Under the pieces are notes generated by a model that did not search any database, was not told where the DNA came from, and saw nothing but the letters and a program-made list of their open reading frames with translations. A program made the translations under genes and the position numbers. Shown in pieces: positions 16,157-25,042 of a DNA stretch of 64,000 bases (the stretch's first letter is position 1; each line of letters opens with the position of its first letter). This DNA is from an uncultured Collinsella sp. Its GTDB lineage: Bacteria > Actinomycetota > Coriobacteriia > Coriobacteriales > Coriobacteriaceae. The stretch is taken from positions 186,001 through 250,000 of the forward strand of contig UQIE01000001.1 in NCBI GenBank assembly GCA_900541065.1, in the 5' to 3' direction.

Positions 16157-17320
16157 CTAATACAGGCCCGCCTCGCGAATGGCCTCGACAGCCAAAGCGA
16201 TCTGATCGGGCGGCAGGACCAGCGCCATGCGCACGTGCCCCTCGCCCGAAGGGCCAAAGCTCGCGCCCGGCGTCACCACAACGCCGGCCTTCTCCATGAG
16301 CTCCTCGCAAAACGCCATGGAATCGGTGCGACCACCGGGAAGCTTGGCCCACACAAACATAGAGCCATGCGCGTTGGGACGCTCCCAGCCCAGGCCCTCA
16401 AGACCGTCGCACAGGGCATCGCGGCGCTCCTGGTACTTCAGACGCTGCGCCTCGACCTCATCGCGCGGACCGTTCAGGCAGGCGATGGCGGCCTTCTGGA
16501 TCGGGAAGAACATACCAAAGTCGATCTGGCCGCGCAGCTTGGCAAAGGCCGAGACCACATCCTCGCGACCGACCAAAAAGCCGATGCGCGCGCCGGTGAC
16601 GTTAAACGACTTGGAGAGCGAGAAGAACTCCACGCCCACCTCGAGCGCACCGGGGTACTGCAGGAAGCTGCCACCCGGCTCACCGTCAAACACGATGTCG
16701 GAGTACGCGTTGTCATGAACGATCAACAGATCATGCTCGCGGGCAAAGGCGATAATCTCCTCGTAGACCTCGGGCGTGCCCACCGAGCCGACCGGGTTCG
16801 CGGGCAGCGACACGATCATATACTTGGCACGATCGGCCACCTCGGGATCGATACCCGCCACATAGGGCAGGTAATTATGCTCGGCAACCAACGGATAGTA
16901 CTCGAGCTTGGCATCGGCGATCTTGGCGCCCGCCTCAAAGACCGGGTAACACGGATCGGGAACCAGAATGGTGTCACCCGGATCGAGCAGGGCCAGGCCC
17001 AAATGGCCCACGCCCTCCTGCGTGCCGTTGCACGACTGCACCATAGACGGCGTAATGCCCGAAACGCCAAAGCGACGCTCATAGTAATCGCACACGGCCT
17101 GCTTGAGTTCAGGCAGGTCGCGCAGGGCATACTTCCACATCTCGGGATCTTGGGCTGCCTGCGTGAGCGCCTCGACCACATGGTCGTACGGCTTAAAATC
17201 GGGCGTGCCCACGCTCATGTTGTAAATGGTCTTGCCCTGATCCTTCAGCGCGAGAAGCTTGTTGTTGAGCGAGGCGAAGACCTCCGCGCCAAAGCGGTCG
17301 AGACGCTGCGATGCCTGCAT
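16157..17320 (-). CDS. PLP aminotransferase, candidate N-acetyl-diaminopimelate aminotransferase
   Basis: A 387-residue class I/II aminotransferase: NMSVGTPDFKPYDHV at the start, SCNGTQEGVGHL, VPDPCYPVFEAG, LPANPVGSVG, HDNAYSDIVFD, the PLP-lysine motif SLSKSFNVTGARIGF and a C-terminal GHVRMALVLPPDQI. It is closest in pattern to the LL-diaminopimelate / PatA-type group. With DapH, an M20 deacylase and LysA nearby, the missing transamination step of the N-acetyl lysine branch is a good candidate role; other amino acid substrates are possible. CGAAAGG precedes the ATG, directly after the nadE terminator. Confidence 0.88.
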   Translation of the reverse strand: MQASQRLDRFGAEVFASLNNKLLALKDQGKTIYNMSVGTPDFKPYDHVVEALTQAAQDPEMWKYALRDLPELKQAVCDYYERRFGVSGITPSMVQSCNGTQEGVGHLGLALLDPGDTILVPDPCYPVFEAGAKIADAKLEYYPLVAEHNYLPYVAGIDPEVADRAKYMIVSLPANPVGSVGTPEVYEEIIAFAREHDLLIVHDNAYSDIVFDGEPGGSFLQYPGALEVGVEFFSLSKSFNVTGARIGFLVGREDVVSAFAKLRGQIDFGMFFPIQKAAIACLNGPRDEVEAQRLKYQERRDALCDGLEGLGWERPNAHGSMFVWAKLPGGRTDSMAFCEELMEKAGVVVTPGASFGPSGEGHVRMALVLPPDQIALAVEAIREAGLY

Positions 17321-17338
17321 GGTGCCACCTTTCGATAT

Positions 17339-17370
17339 GAAAAACGCGGCGCTCCGACAAGAGCGCCGCG
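17339..17370 (-). terminator. Terminator of nadE
   Basis: On the minus strand CGCGGCGCTC pairs with GAGCGCCGCG around TTGTCG, followed by TTTTT. Confidence 0.85.
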
Positions 17371-17438
17371 CGATACGGGCCATCAGATTGCAAAAGTGTA
17401 ACGCTTGCAACCCCCGTATTGGTTCAATTTAGCCAACC

Positions 17439-19418
17439 TTAGTCAACTGGATTGAGCGCATCGATCTGCGCAAGCCACAGACGCGAGCTAGCGTCACTCG
17501 GCATACGCCAATCGCCGCGCGGGCTGAGCGTCACCGAGCCCACCTTGGGACCATCGGGCAGGCAGCTGCGCTTAAACTGCTGGGCAAAGAAGCGACGGTA
17601 GAACGTACGTAGCCACGTGTGGACGGTCTTGGCGTCGTAGACGCCCTCGAAGCTCTTGAGCGCCATGCGGTAGATCTTGCCCGGCTCAAAGCCAAAACGC
17701 AGCAGGTAGTAGAGGAAGTAGTCGTGCAACTCGTACGGACCCACCAAATCCTCGGTCTTCTGCGCAATCTCGCCGTCGCCCGTGGGCGGCAGAAGCTCGG
17801 GGGACACCGGCGTATCGAGGATATCGAGCAAGACCTCGGCAATGCGCCCGCCAAAGACATCGGCGGCATAGCGTACCAGATGGCGCACAAGCGTCTTGGG
17901 CACGCTCGCGTTGACGGCGTACATGCTCATGTGGTCGCCGTTATAGGTAGCCCAGCCGAGCGCCAGCTCCGACAGGTCGCCCGTGCCAATGACAAAACCG
18001 CCAGCCTGGTTGGCCAGATCCATCAGAATCTGCGTACGCTCGCGCGCCTGGCTGTTCTCGTAGGTCACGTCCTGCACAGCTGGATCATGCTCAATGTCCT
18101 TGAAGTGCTGCTCCACAGCCGCGTGGATCGAAACCTCGCGGAAGCTCACACCCAGGTCGCGAGCGAGCGACTCGGCATTCGACTTGGTGCGATGCGTCGT
18201 GCCGAAGCCGGGCATGGACACGGCTGTGATACCAGTGCGCGGCAGCCCCAGTGCATCGAAGGCACGCACGGTCACAAGCAGCGCTAGCGTGGAGTCCAAG
18301 CCGCCCGAAAGGCCGATAACCGCAGCCTTGGTACCCGTGTGGGCAAGGCGGGTCTTGAGGCCCGCAGTCTGCAGATCGAGGATCGTCTCGCAGCGCTCGG
18401 CCAAGTCGCCGTGGTCGGCCGGCACAAAGGGCGCGCGCGGGAAAACGCGGTCGATATCGCAGGCATCGCGCAGGACAGGTTCTTCGGCCAGCACGCCCTC
18501 AAACGAAAACTCAACGGTCGTGGCCTCCGGCGCATCGTCGGTGCGCGCCCACGTCGTCGAGCGACGGCGCTCGGCAACCAGGCGGTCAAGGTCAACGTCG
18601 GCGATGGCCATATCGCAGGTAAGCAGTTTGGTGGCGGCGAGCTTGGAGCCATTTTCGTAGATAAGGTTCTCGCCCGCAAAGACCATGTCGGTCGTGGACT
18701 CGCCCTCGCTCGCGTCCGCGTAGGCATAGGCGCAGTACAGGCGTGCGCTCTGGTTAGAGATGAGGCTGCGGCGGTAATCCGCCTTACCGATAATCTCGTC
18801 CGAAGCCGACGGATTGAGGATCACCGTCGCACCGGCAAGCGCCATCTCGGTCGAAGGGGGCGCCGGCACCCACAGGTCCTCGCAGACTTCAACGCCCAGC
18901 ACCATATCCTCGGCACCCTCATCACAGCAGCGGTAGACAAGCCCCGAACCCAGCGGAACCGGACCCTGACCGGCAAATTCAACCCACACGGGATCCGCAG
19001 GCGACGGAGCAAACCAGCGACGCTCATAGAACTCGCCATAGTTGGGCAGATACTTCTTAGCCGTAAGACCCAAAAGCTCACCCGCACAGCACACGGCGGC
19101 GCAGTTGTAGATGTTTTCAGCCACCGCAACGGGCAAGCCAACGGTAAAGACGATCGGCAGCTCACGGGTTTCATCGAGGATGTGCACCAGCGCTGCTTCG
19201 CAGGCATGCAGCAGCGTGCGGTTATGGAACAGATCGGCCGCGGTATAGCCGGTCAAGTTAAGCTCGGGCAGTACCAGCGCGCGAACGCCACGCCCGGCAG
19301 CATCGCGAACAGCCGCCAGCGCAACCTCGGCATTGCCCTCGACATCGGCCACGCGAATCCGCGGCGAGGCCGCCGCCACACGCAAAAAGCCATCAGACTG
19401 AGAAAGGTGAAGATTCAT
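17439..19418 (-). CDS. nadE: Glutamine-dependent NAD+ synthetase
   Basis: A 659-residue two-domain enzyme. Residues 1-310 form the nitrilase-like glutaminase with Glu (LVLPELNLTGYT), Lys (TAKKYLPNYGEFYE) and Cys (GVEVCEDLW). Residues 330-640 form the synthetase with the P-loop IGLSGGLDSTLAL, FGTTHRTKSNAESLA, and ELALGWATYNGDHMSMY. It converts nicotinate adenine dinucleotide to NAD+ with ammonia from glutamine. Length and motif order match the actinobacterial/clostridial long form. It is transcribed alone with its own terminator. Confidence 0.97.
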   Translation of the reverse strand: MNLHLSQSDGFLRVAAASPRIRVADVEGNAEVALAAVRDAAGRGVRALVLPELNLTGYTAADLFHNRTLLHACEAALVHILDETRELPIVFTVGLPVAVAENIYNCAAVCCAGELLGLTAKKYLPNYGEFYERRWFAPSPADPVWVEFAGQGPVPLGSGLVYRCCDEGAEDMVLGVEVCEDLWVPAPPSTEMALAGATVILNPSASDEIIGKADYRRSLISNQSARLYCAYAYADASEGESTTDMVFAGENLIYENGSKLAATKLLTCDMAIADVDLDRLVAERRRSTTWARTDDAPEATTVEFSFEGVLAEEPVLRDACDIDRVFPRAPFVPADHGDLAERCETILDLQTAGLKTRLAHTGTKAAVIGLSGGLDSTLALLVTVRAFDALGLPRTGITAVSMPGFGTTHRTKSNAESLARDLGVSFREVSIHAAVEQHFKDIEHDPAVQDVTYENSQARERTQILMDLANQAGGFVIGTGDLSELALGWATYNGDHMSMYAVNASVPKTLVRHLVRYAADVFGGRIAEVLLDILDTPVSPELLPPTGDGEIAQKTEDLVGPYELHDYFLYYLLRFGFEPGKIYRMALKSFEGVYDAKTVHTWLRTFYRRFFAQQFKRSCLPDGPKVGSVTLSPRGDWRMPSDASSRLWLAQIDALNPVD

Positions 19419-19621
19419 AAGAATGCTCCCGTGCGTAAACGCTATTCAACACAATTAGCAAGCCCTATTGTAGTTCAACCGCCGGGTGGAACCGCATCCC
19501 ACCAACTTGGTGAGCAATTGATGAGTTGATGGTATCTGTTAAATGTCACGTACGATTCACATCTGGTGGGTACCCTGATGGCTACACGAAACGAAGCAGA
19601 TTTACACCGGGAGGACCCCGT

Positions 19622-20575
19622 ATGACAACCAAGTACACCGACGCGCCGCGCACGCGCGTCATGACGCCGGCATCGCTCAACAACGGCGTACACGAGAACC
19701 ATTCCATTGGACAGACCATGGCCATCGCGCCCAAAAAGGGCCTGTTCGACGACATTTCCATTCCCCAGATCATCGCCGGCGCCGCAGCTGCCGCCACGAG
19801 CGTGGCGCTTGCTTCAAAGATCGGCATTGCCGGCTCGGTGATTGGTGCCGCTGTGAGCTCAGTCATCACTGTTGTGTCCTCGCAGGTCTATCGCCACTTT
19901 ATCTCCGCCAGCGCCGAAGCAATCAAGGGCACGCATGCCGCTGTCGACTACCCTGCCGGCGCCTACGAGCCCGTTGAGCCCGATGTCGAGGAGCACCTAG
20001 GTGGCGCCGCGACCACGCAGGAGATGCGCCAGGTTGCGGGACGCGCGACCACGGCGCGCGTCGCCCCCAACAGCCTGCGCGCCAAGGCGGCGGCAGAGCG
20101 CAGCCAGACACAAAAGAAGGTCATCGTCTTCTCGATCGCCATCGCCATCGTCGCGGTCATCGCCTGCGCCGGCGCCATCCTTATCACCACTGCCGGTGAG
20201 GGTCTGGGCGAGCGTCCCGAGCCAATCCTGTCGTCGCGCACGACCGAGAGCGATGCAAATGGCAACACTCAGCCGCAGGATCAGCAGGCACAGACGGACG
20301 ACACGCAAGACAGTCCTACCTCTGCCAATTCGTCCTCGAACACCCAAAACCAATCGCAGGGCACCGATTCCTCTATGGCCAACAGTGGCACGCCGTCCGG
20401 CACGACCGACTCAAGCCAAACGACTGACGGTTCACAGCCGAACACGGGAGGCCAGACGAGCGACACCACGTCGGGAACGGGCACGGCAGACAGTAACAAC
20501 ACCAACAGCTCGAGCGGAACCGCTTCCGGCACGGCATCTGACAACTCGAGCCAAGGCACGGCATCGGGCAACTAA
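19622..20575 (+). CDS. Membrane protein with Ser/Thr/Asn-rich tail, function unknown
   Basis: A 317-residue protein. Residues 55-100 are hydrophobic and Ala-rich (IIAGAAAAATSVALASKIGI, VIGAAVSSVITVVSSQVY). After a mixed-charge stretch comes a clear transmembrane helix (VIVFSIAIAIVAVIACAGAILI, about residues 173-195), then about 110 residues of Ser, Thr, Asn, Gln and Gly with almost no hydrophobics. The tail is probably extracellular and disordered. The ATG follows GGGAGGA at seven bases. No homologous domain is recognised. Confidence 0.75.
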   Translation: MTTKYTDAPRTRVMTPASLNNGVHENHSIGQTMAIAPKKGLFDDISIPQIIAGAAAAATSVALASKIGIAGSVIGAAVSSVITVVSSQVYRHFISASAEAIKGTHAAVDYPAGAYEPVEPDVEEHLGGAATTQEMRQVAGRATTARVAPNSLRAKAAAERSQTQKKVIVFSIAIAIVAVIACAGAILITTAGEGLGERPEPILSSRTTESDANGNTQPQDQQAQTDDTQDSPTSANSSSNTQNQSQGTDSSMANSGTPSGTTDSSQTTDGSQPNTGGQTSDTTSGTGTADSNNTNSSSGTASGTASDNSSQGTASGN

Positions 20576-20610
20576 GCACGTTTGCCTCTCATAGATAACC
20601 GACCTGTACA

Positions 20611-20645
20611 ACGGGCGCGAATCGAAAGCGGTTCGCGCCCGTTTG
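20611..20645 (+). terminator. Terminator after the Ser/Thr-rich membrane protein gene
   Basis: ACGGGCGCGAA pairs with TTCGCGCCCGT around a GAAA-containing loop; the T-tract is short (TTT). Confidence 0.7.
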
Positions 20646-20687
20646 CCTTGGGCGCCGCCATGGCGAACGCCATGCGATGGTAAGATG

Positions 20688-20703
20688 CTTTACATGTGTA
20701 AAG
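20688..20703 (+). promoter_or_regulatory. Palindrome next to the ribosome site of the following gene
   Basis: CTTTACA-TG-TGTAAAG sits directly before GAGGAG, the ribosome site of the gene at 20716. It could be an operator or an RNA hairpin. Confidence 0.4.
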
Positions 20704-20715
20704 AGGAGATTTGCC

Positions 20716-22023
20716 ATGAGCAAGACAATAATTAGGCCCACGCTTTCGCTGGGCAACCACATCTATCTGTATCGCCTGCTGCGCGATGCGATTGGATGTG
20801 GCAAGCAAACGTTTATGACGCAGGTCGAGGAGGCGCTCGCCGCTGGCGACATGACCGCTTATGACCTGGGCTTCGAGTCCACGCGCGAGTTGCTCGAGGA
20901 ACTCGACGACTGCATTAAGCTGACCGTCTTTAAAGGCGGCCGCCTGTATGCCACGGTCATCGCCAACGAGGCCTGGGATGCTGCGCTTGCCAAGGGCGAG
21001 GACAAGCCCAAGACCGCCAAGGGCGCCAAGCAGTCCTACAAAAAGAAAAAGCGCGGTGAGAAGGACCTCAAGGCCGTGCGCCCCAAGCACGTTAAGCGTC
21101 CCGAGCCCGAAGCCATGGTTGAAGCCGCGCCGGAACCCGAGCCCGAGACAGAGATCGAAGTCGCTATTGAGGTAACGGCAGAAGCCGAAACCGAAATCGC
21201 CGCCACGACCGATCCCAAAGTCATATCCGAGCAGGAAGCCACTGTGGAGCTCAACGAAGCGCCCAAGTCGACAACCGAAGAAGCCGCTGACCAACCCGAG
21301 CCGCCTGCGTTCCAAAACAGCGATGTCTTTGGCGACGAGGCCGAGGACGATCAGTCCGACGAGCCCACAGATCAAGACGCTACCGAGACGGCGCCGGAAC
21401 CCGAGACGCCGCAGCCCGCCATCTCGCTCACGGTCGTCTATGACCCCGAGAATGCCAATGCCGGCATCACCACCATGGCATCCACGCCCATCGAGGCAAA
21501 GTCGAGCGTCGAGAATGAGAGCGCGACGCAGGTTGAGGTTGAAACTGAAGCTGCAGACGCGCCCGTCACCGTGAAGCCCGCAGATTCCACAATCAAGCCG
21601 AAGACGACGCTGGAGTTCGCACCCGTCATCGAATCCGTGCCCGCCTCTGCTTGCGACCAAATTCCCGCACCGGCACCGGCTTCGGTACTCGCAGAGGCCC
21701 CAACCCCCGCACCCGTAGCGCCCGCCATCCCCGAGGACTTCCCCGTCGATTTCGCAACCGAGGTCTTCTGCCCCGGCCCGCTTCTGCACCAGCTGTCGAC
21801 CTATCTCCCCTACGGCGCCGATACCCTCGGCATTGTCGGCGAGTACTACTGGATCGCCCGCGAGCGCGGTACCATCGAGGCCGCGCGAAACCGCGCAAGC
21901 TTCCCCCTGCGCTACACGCAGGCCGGCGAGCGCCGCGAGGTTGCCGTGCGCATCCGCCGCAATACCACCGGTGGCCTCGGATCCACCTGGGCCATCGATA
22001 AAGTCGAGCCTTCTACCAAGTAA
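20716..22023 (+). CDS. Acidic, Pro/Glu-rich protein with possible OST-HTH/LOTUS-like N-terminus
   Basis: A 435-residue protein in three parts. Residues 1-90 (LSLGNHIYLYRLLRDAIGCG, then FESTRELLEELDDCIKLTVFKGGRLYATV) resemble a small winged-helix domain of the LOTUS/OST-HTH kind; this is a pattern impression only. A basic patch (KQSYKKKKRGEKDLK) follows, then about 230 residues of Glu/Pro/Ala/Thr low complexity. The last 90 residues form a folded domain (CPGPLLHQLSTYLPYGADTL, then GEYYWIARERGTIEAARNRA). AAGAGGAG precedes the ATG. No signal peptide. LOTUS domains bind RNA or G-quadruplexes in known cases; the role here is unknown. Confidence 0.7.
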   Translation: MSKTIIRPTLSLGNHIYLYRLLRDAIGCGKQTFMTQVEEALAAGDMTAYDLGFESTRELLEELDDCIKLTVFKGGRLYATVIANEAWDAALAKGEDKPKTAKGAKQSYKKKKRGEKDLKAVRPKHVKRPEPEAMVEAAPEPEPETEIEVAIEVTAEAETEIAATTDPKVISEQEATVELNEAPKSTTEEAADQPEPPAFQNSDVFGDEAEDDQSDEPTDQDATETAPEPETPQPAISLTVVYDPENANAGITTMASTPIEAKSSVENESATQVEVETEAADAPVTVKPADSTIKPKTTLEFAPVIESVPASACDQIPAPAPASVLAEAPTPAPVAPAIPEDFPVDFATEVFCPGPLLHQLSTYLPYGADTLGIVGEYYWIARERGTIEAARNRASFPLRYTQAGERREVAVRIRRNTTGGLGSTWAIDKVEPSTK

Positions 22024-22025
22024 CA

Positions 22026-22061
22026 AAAAGGGACGATAACCCCAAGGTTATCGTCCCTTTC
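22026..22061. terminator. Bidirectional terminator between the acidic protein gene and ettA
   Basis: AAAGGGACGATAACC pairs perfectly with GGTTATCGTCCCTTT around CCAA; A- and T-rich flanks serve both convergent genes. Confidence 0.9.
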
Positions 22062-22083
22062 TCGTTAGGTCACCTGAGCTCGA

Positions 22084-23763
22084 CTAATCGCGCGTCAGCT
22101 TGCGGTGAATACGATGCGGCTGGGCTGCGTCCTCGCCCAGGCGCTCGATGCGGTTGGCCTGATAGGCCTCGAAATTGCCCTCAAACCAATACCAGTTGCC
22201 CGGATTCTCGTCGGTGCCTTCCCACGCCAGAATGTGCGTAGCGACGCGGTCCAGGAACATGCGGTCGTGGCTAATGACCACCGAGCAGCCCGGGAACTCG
22301 AGCAGCGCCGCTTCGAGCGAGGACAGCGTCTCGACGTCGAGGTCGTTCGTGGGCTCGTCGAGGAGCAGCAGGTTTCCGCCCTGCTTGAGCGTGAGCGCCA
22401 GGTTCAGACGGTTGCGCTCGCCACCGGAGAGTACGCCGGCGCGCTTCTGCTGGTCCTGGCCCTTAAAGCCAAAGCTCGCCACATAAGCACGGCTCGGAAC
22501 CTCGGTCTCGCCGACCATCATGTGGTCCAGGCCGTCCGAGACGACCTCCCACAGGTTCTTATCGGGGTCGATGCCAGAACGGTTCTGATCGACATAGGAG
22601 ATCTTGACGGTCTCGCCCACCTCGAGCTCGCCCGAAGTCAGCGGCTCCAGGCCCACGATGGTCTTGAACAGCGTGGTCTTGCCCACACCGTTGGGGCCGA
22701 TGACGCCCACAATACCGTTGCGCGGCAGGGTGAACGATAGGTCGTCGATGAGCACACGGCCATCGAACTCCTTGTGCAGGTGATGAGCCTCGAGCACCTT
22801 GTTGCCCAGACGCGGGCCCACGGGGATGCGGATGTCGGTCCAGTCGAGCTTCTGGCTTGCGCGGGCCTCGGCCTCCATCTCCTCATAGCGAGCCAGACGG
22901 GCCTTGTTCTTGGCCTGGCGAGCCTTGGGCGAGCTGCGTACCCACTCGAGCTCGGCCTCCATGCGCTTGGCGAGCTTGGCGTCGCGGTTGCCCTGCGCCT
23001 CGATACGGGCGGCCTTGGTCTCCAGATACGTGGAGTAGTTGCCCTTGTAGGGATAAAGGTGACCGCGGTCTACCTCGCAGATCCACTCGGCAACGTTATC
23101 CAGGAAGTAGCGATCGTGCGTGACGGCAAGCACCGCGCCCTGGTAGTTGTGCAGGAAGTGCTCGAGCCACAGGATCGATTCGGCGTCCAGGTGGTTCGTG
23201 GGCTCGTCGAGCAGCAGCAGGTCGGGAGCCTCGAGCAGCAGCTTGCACAGGGCCACGCGACGGCGCTCGCCGCCGGAAAGCACGTTGACCGGCATGTCGG
23301 AATCGGGCAGCTGCAGGGCGTCCATGGCCTGGCCGAGCTTGGAATCGATATCCCAGCCGTCGGCGGCGTCGATCTCGTCCTGGAGCTTGCCCATCTCGGC
23401 CATGAGGGCGTCCATGTCGCAATCCGGGTCGCACATCTCCTCGCCGATCTTGTTGAAGCGATCGACCTTGGCAATCATGTCGCCAAACGCCATGCGCACG
23501 TTCTCGATGACGGTCTTGTCATCGTCGAGCGGCGGCTCCTGCTGCAGGATGCCCACGGTGTAGCCGGGAGTGAGCCTGGCATCGCCGTTGGAGACCTCCT
23601 CGATGCCGGCCATAATCTTGAGCAGGGTCGACTTGCCCATACCGTTGGGGCCCACGACGCCGATCTTGGCACCGGGGTAGAAGCTCAGGGTCACGTCGTC
23701 AAGGATCACCTTGTCGCCATGGGCCTTGCGAGCCTGATACATCTGGTAGATAAACTCTGCCAT
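22084..23763 (-). CDS. ettA: Energy-dependent translational throttle protein, ABC-F ATPase
   Basis: A 559-residue soluble tandem ABC protein of the EttA group. ABC1 has GPNGMGKST, LSGGERRRVAL and LLLLDEPTNHLD; ABC2 has GPNGVGKTT, LSGGERNRLNL and LLLLDEPTNDLD. The start MAEFIYQMYQARKAHGDKVIL, the arm insertion in ABC1 and the PtIM linker (AKRMEAELEWVRSSPKARQAKNK split across the linker) are all typical. EttA binds the ribosomal E site and gates the first peptide bond according to ATP/ADP. Length equals the usual form. Confidence 0.95.
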   Translation of the reverse strand: MAEFIYQMYQARKAHGDKVILDDVTLSFYPGAKIGVVGPNGMGKSTLLKIMAGIEEVSNGDARLTPGYTVGILQQEPPLDDDKTVIENVRMAFGDMIAKVDRFNKIGEEMCDPDCDMDALMAEMGKLQDEIDAADGWDIDSKLGQAMDALQLPDSDMPVNVLSGGERRRVALCKLLLEAPDLLLLDEPTNHLDAESILWLEHFLHNYQGAVLAVTHDRYFLDNVAEWICEVDRGHLYPYKGNYSTYLETKAARIEAQGNRDAKLAKRMEAELEWVRSSPKARQAKNKARLARYEEMEAEARASQKLDWTDIRIPVGPRLGNKVLEAHHLHKEFDGRVLIDDLSFTLPRNGIVGVIGPNGVGKTTLFKTIVGLEPLTSGELEVGETVKISYVDQNRSGIDPDKNLWEVVSDGLDHMMVGETEVPSRAYVASFGFKGQDQQKRAGVLSGGERNRLNLALTLKQGGNLLLLDEPTNDLDVETLSSLEAALLEFPGCSVVISHDRMFLDRVATHILAWEGTDENPGNWYWFEGNFEAYQANRIERLGEDAAQPHRIHRKLTRD

Positions 23764-23854
23764 TTGCCTGTTCTATCCTTTCTACCTGCTGTTTCCCTAT
23801 TCTTGATTCGCTTTAGTGGAAACGAAATGAGGGAACCAGCTCTGAAACGTAACG

Positions 23855-23882
23855 AAAAAGGGGCATGGTTGCCCACACCCCC
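23855..23882 (-). terminator. Terminator downstream of the sdpR-sdpI pair
   Basis: On the minus strand GGGG...GTGG pairs with CC...GCCCC around GCAA (internal mismatch) and runs into TTTTT. Confidence 0.6.
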
Positions 23883-23947
23883 TAATACTACCTGGGAAAA
23901 GTCCCCCGGAACATACTATGAACTGCGTACGCTAGTTTTCCGCAACC

Positions 23948-24652
23948 TTAACGAGCGGCTCGCTGCGATTTGCGCCACAACAGATACGAGTAGACGTAAA
24001 CGGCTCCAACCGAACCAAACGCCAGAGCCGCAATCACCGCGGCGACGACTTCACTCGAAAGCACGCTGCCTGCCACGCCCATCACAATCAGGCCAATACC
24101 CAGCACCATAAAGCAGGCGCCGCCAAAACGCTGCGTACGGCGCCAGTTCTCGGGATCGGCAAGCGCCCAGGGTGTCTTGATACCGAGCGTATAGTTCTGC
24201 TTCACACGCGGCAAGTAGTTGCCTACGCCGATGAACAGCAAACCGACAACACCGGAAATCAGCACGTTAACCGAACCGACCGCCGGCACTACGCCCCAGA
24301 CCGTAAGCTCTCCCAGCCAGCTTATGGCGCACATGAACAAGGTGAAGGCGATTACGAAGCCCTGGTAGAACTTGCCCGAGGTTCGATATGCCTCACCTTT
24401 GGGGTCGATGCGCGGCACCATGCAGAACATTGCGAGAAGCGCCAGAGGCAGCACGCCGAGCGCGGAGGCCATCCAACTAGGACCCCAACCGTCGACGGCG
24501 CCGTTCGCGCCCCAGTGCGTGGGAATCTGTGCAGGCAGGCTCGGCATCACCATGAGGTGCGCTACAACATTAATAGCGCAGACCACAACAAGCATGGCCC
24601 ACACGCGCGACGATACCCCCGTGGCGTGAATGCCCTTGTTTTCGTTATTCAT
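23948..24652 (-). CDS. SdpI-family membrane protein
   Basis: A protein of about 234 residues with DUF1648/SdpI architecture: SRVWAMLVVVCAINVVAHLM, the signature LPAQIPTHWGANGAVDGWGP, then several more transmembrane helices and NYLPRVKQNYTLGIKTPWAL (a motif of SdpI proteins), with WRRTQRFGG. Bacillus SdpI gives immunity to the SdpC toxin and signals to SdpR. Here no sdpC-like toxin gene is nearby. The start overlaps the end of the ArsR gene by 8 bases (ATGAATAA), so it is translationally coupled. Confidence 0.88.
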   Translation of the reverse strand: MNNENKGIHATGVSSRVWAMLVVVCAINVVAHLMVMPSLPAQIPTHWGANGAVDGWGPSWMASALGVLPLALLAMFCMVPRIDPKGEAYRTSGKFYQGFVIAFTLFMCAISWLGELTVWGVVPAVGSVNVLISGVVGLLFIGVGNYLPRVKQNYTLGIKTPWALADPENWRRTQRFGGACFMVLGIGLIVMGVAGSVLSSEVVAAVIAALAFGSVGAVYVYSYLLWRKSQRAAR

Positions 24653-24923
24653 CCTTATCACCTTCCGTGTTTGTAAAGCCCATAAACCAACCGATCAAGT
24701 CCTGCATGACGGTGGTGTTTAAGCTGTAAACGATGTTTTGGCCATGACGTTCGTCGGTCACCAACCCGGCGTTTTTGAGCGTCGCCAAGTGATGGCTCAA
24801 CGACGGCTTACTGATGTCAAAATGCTCGGCAAGCTCCCCGGCCGTGCAATTGCCCTCGCGCAGCAGTTCCAAAATGTGACGCCGTGTAGGATCGGCCAGC
24901 GCCTTAAAACCCTCTCCCGGCAC
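24645..24923 (-). CDS. ArsR-family repressor (SdpR-like)
   Basis: A winged-helix repressor of about 92 residues: FKALADPTRRHILELLREGN, CTAGELAEHFDISKPSLSHH, LATLKNAGLVTDERHGQNIV, YSLN. No metal-binding cysteine pair of the ArsR metal sensors is seen, consistent with the SdpR branch. The GTG at 24923 is preferred because a perfect AGGAGG lies four bases upstream; ATG codons at 24941/24938 are alternatives. The promoter just upstream contains a TTAGAT/ATCTAA inverted repeat, likely its own operator. In known systems SdpR represses sdpRI until the membrane protein sequesters it. Confidence 0.88.
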   Translation of the reverse strand: MPGEGFKALADPTRRHILELLREGNCTAGELAEHFDISKPSLSHHLATLKNAGLVTDERHGQNIVYSLNTTVMQDLIGWFMGFTNTEGDKDE

Positions 24924-24957
24924 AAGACCTCCTCTCATCATCTCTCATGACGCGCAC

Positions 24958-24995
24958 ATTATACTCGATATTTAGATGTTTGTCTAACTATCTAA
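24958..24995 (-). promoter_or_regulatory. sdpRI promoter with overlapping operator
   Basis: On the minus strand TTAGAC (24982-24987), 18 bases and TATAAT (24958-24963). The inverted repeat TTAGAT/ATCTAA (24972-24977, 24990-24995) covers the -35 and spacer, the typical place for an ArsR-type repressor. Confidence 0.7.
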
Positions 24996-25009
24996 TATTG
25001 TATTCAAAA

Positions 25010-25042
25010 AAATAGCCGCCTCCGCGTAATGCGAAGACGGCC
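25010..25042 (-). terminator. Terminator-like hairpin, minus strand, with no obvious gene before it
   Basis: GCCGTCTTCGC pairs with GCGGAGGCGGC around ATTAC (G-T pairs included), followed by TATTTTTTT on the minus strand. The 180 bases upstream (to the tcdA start) hold only an open frame without a usable start codon, so it may end a small RNA or be a gene remnant. Confidence 0.55.
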
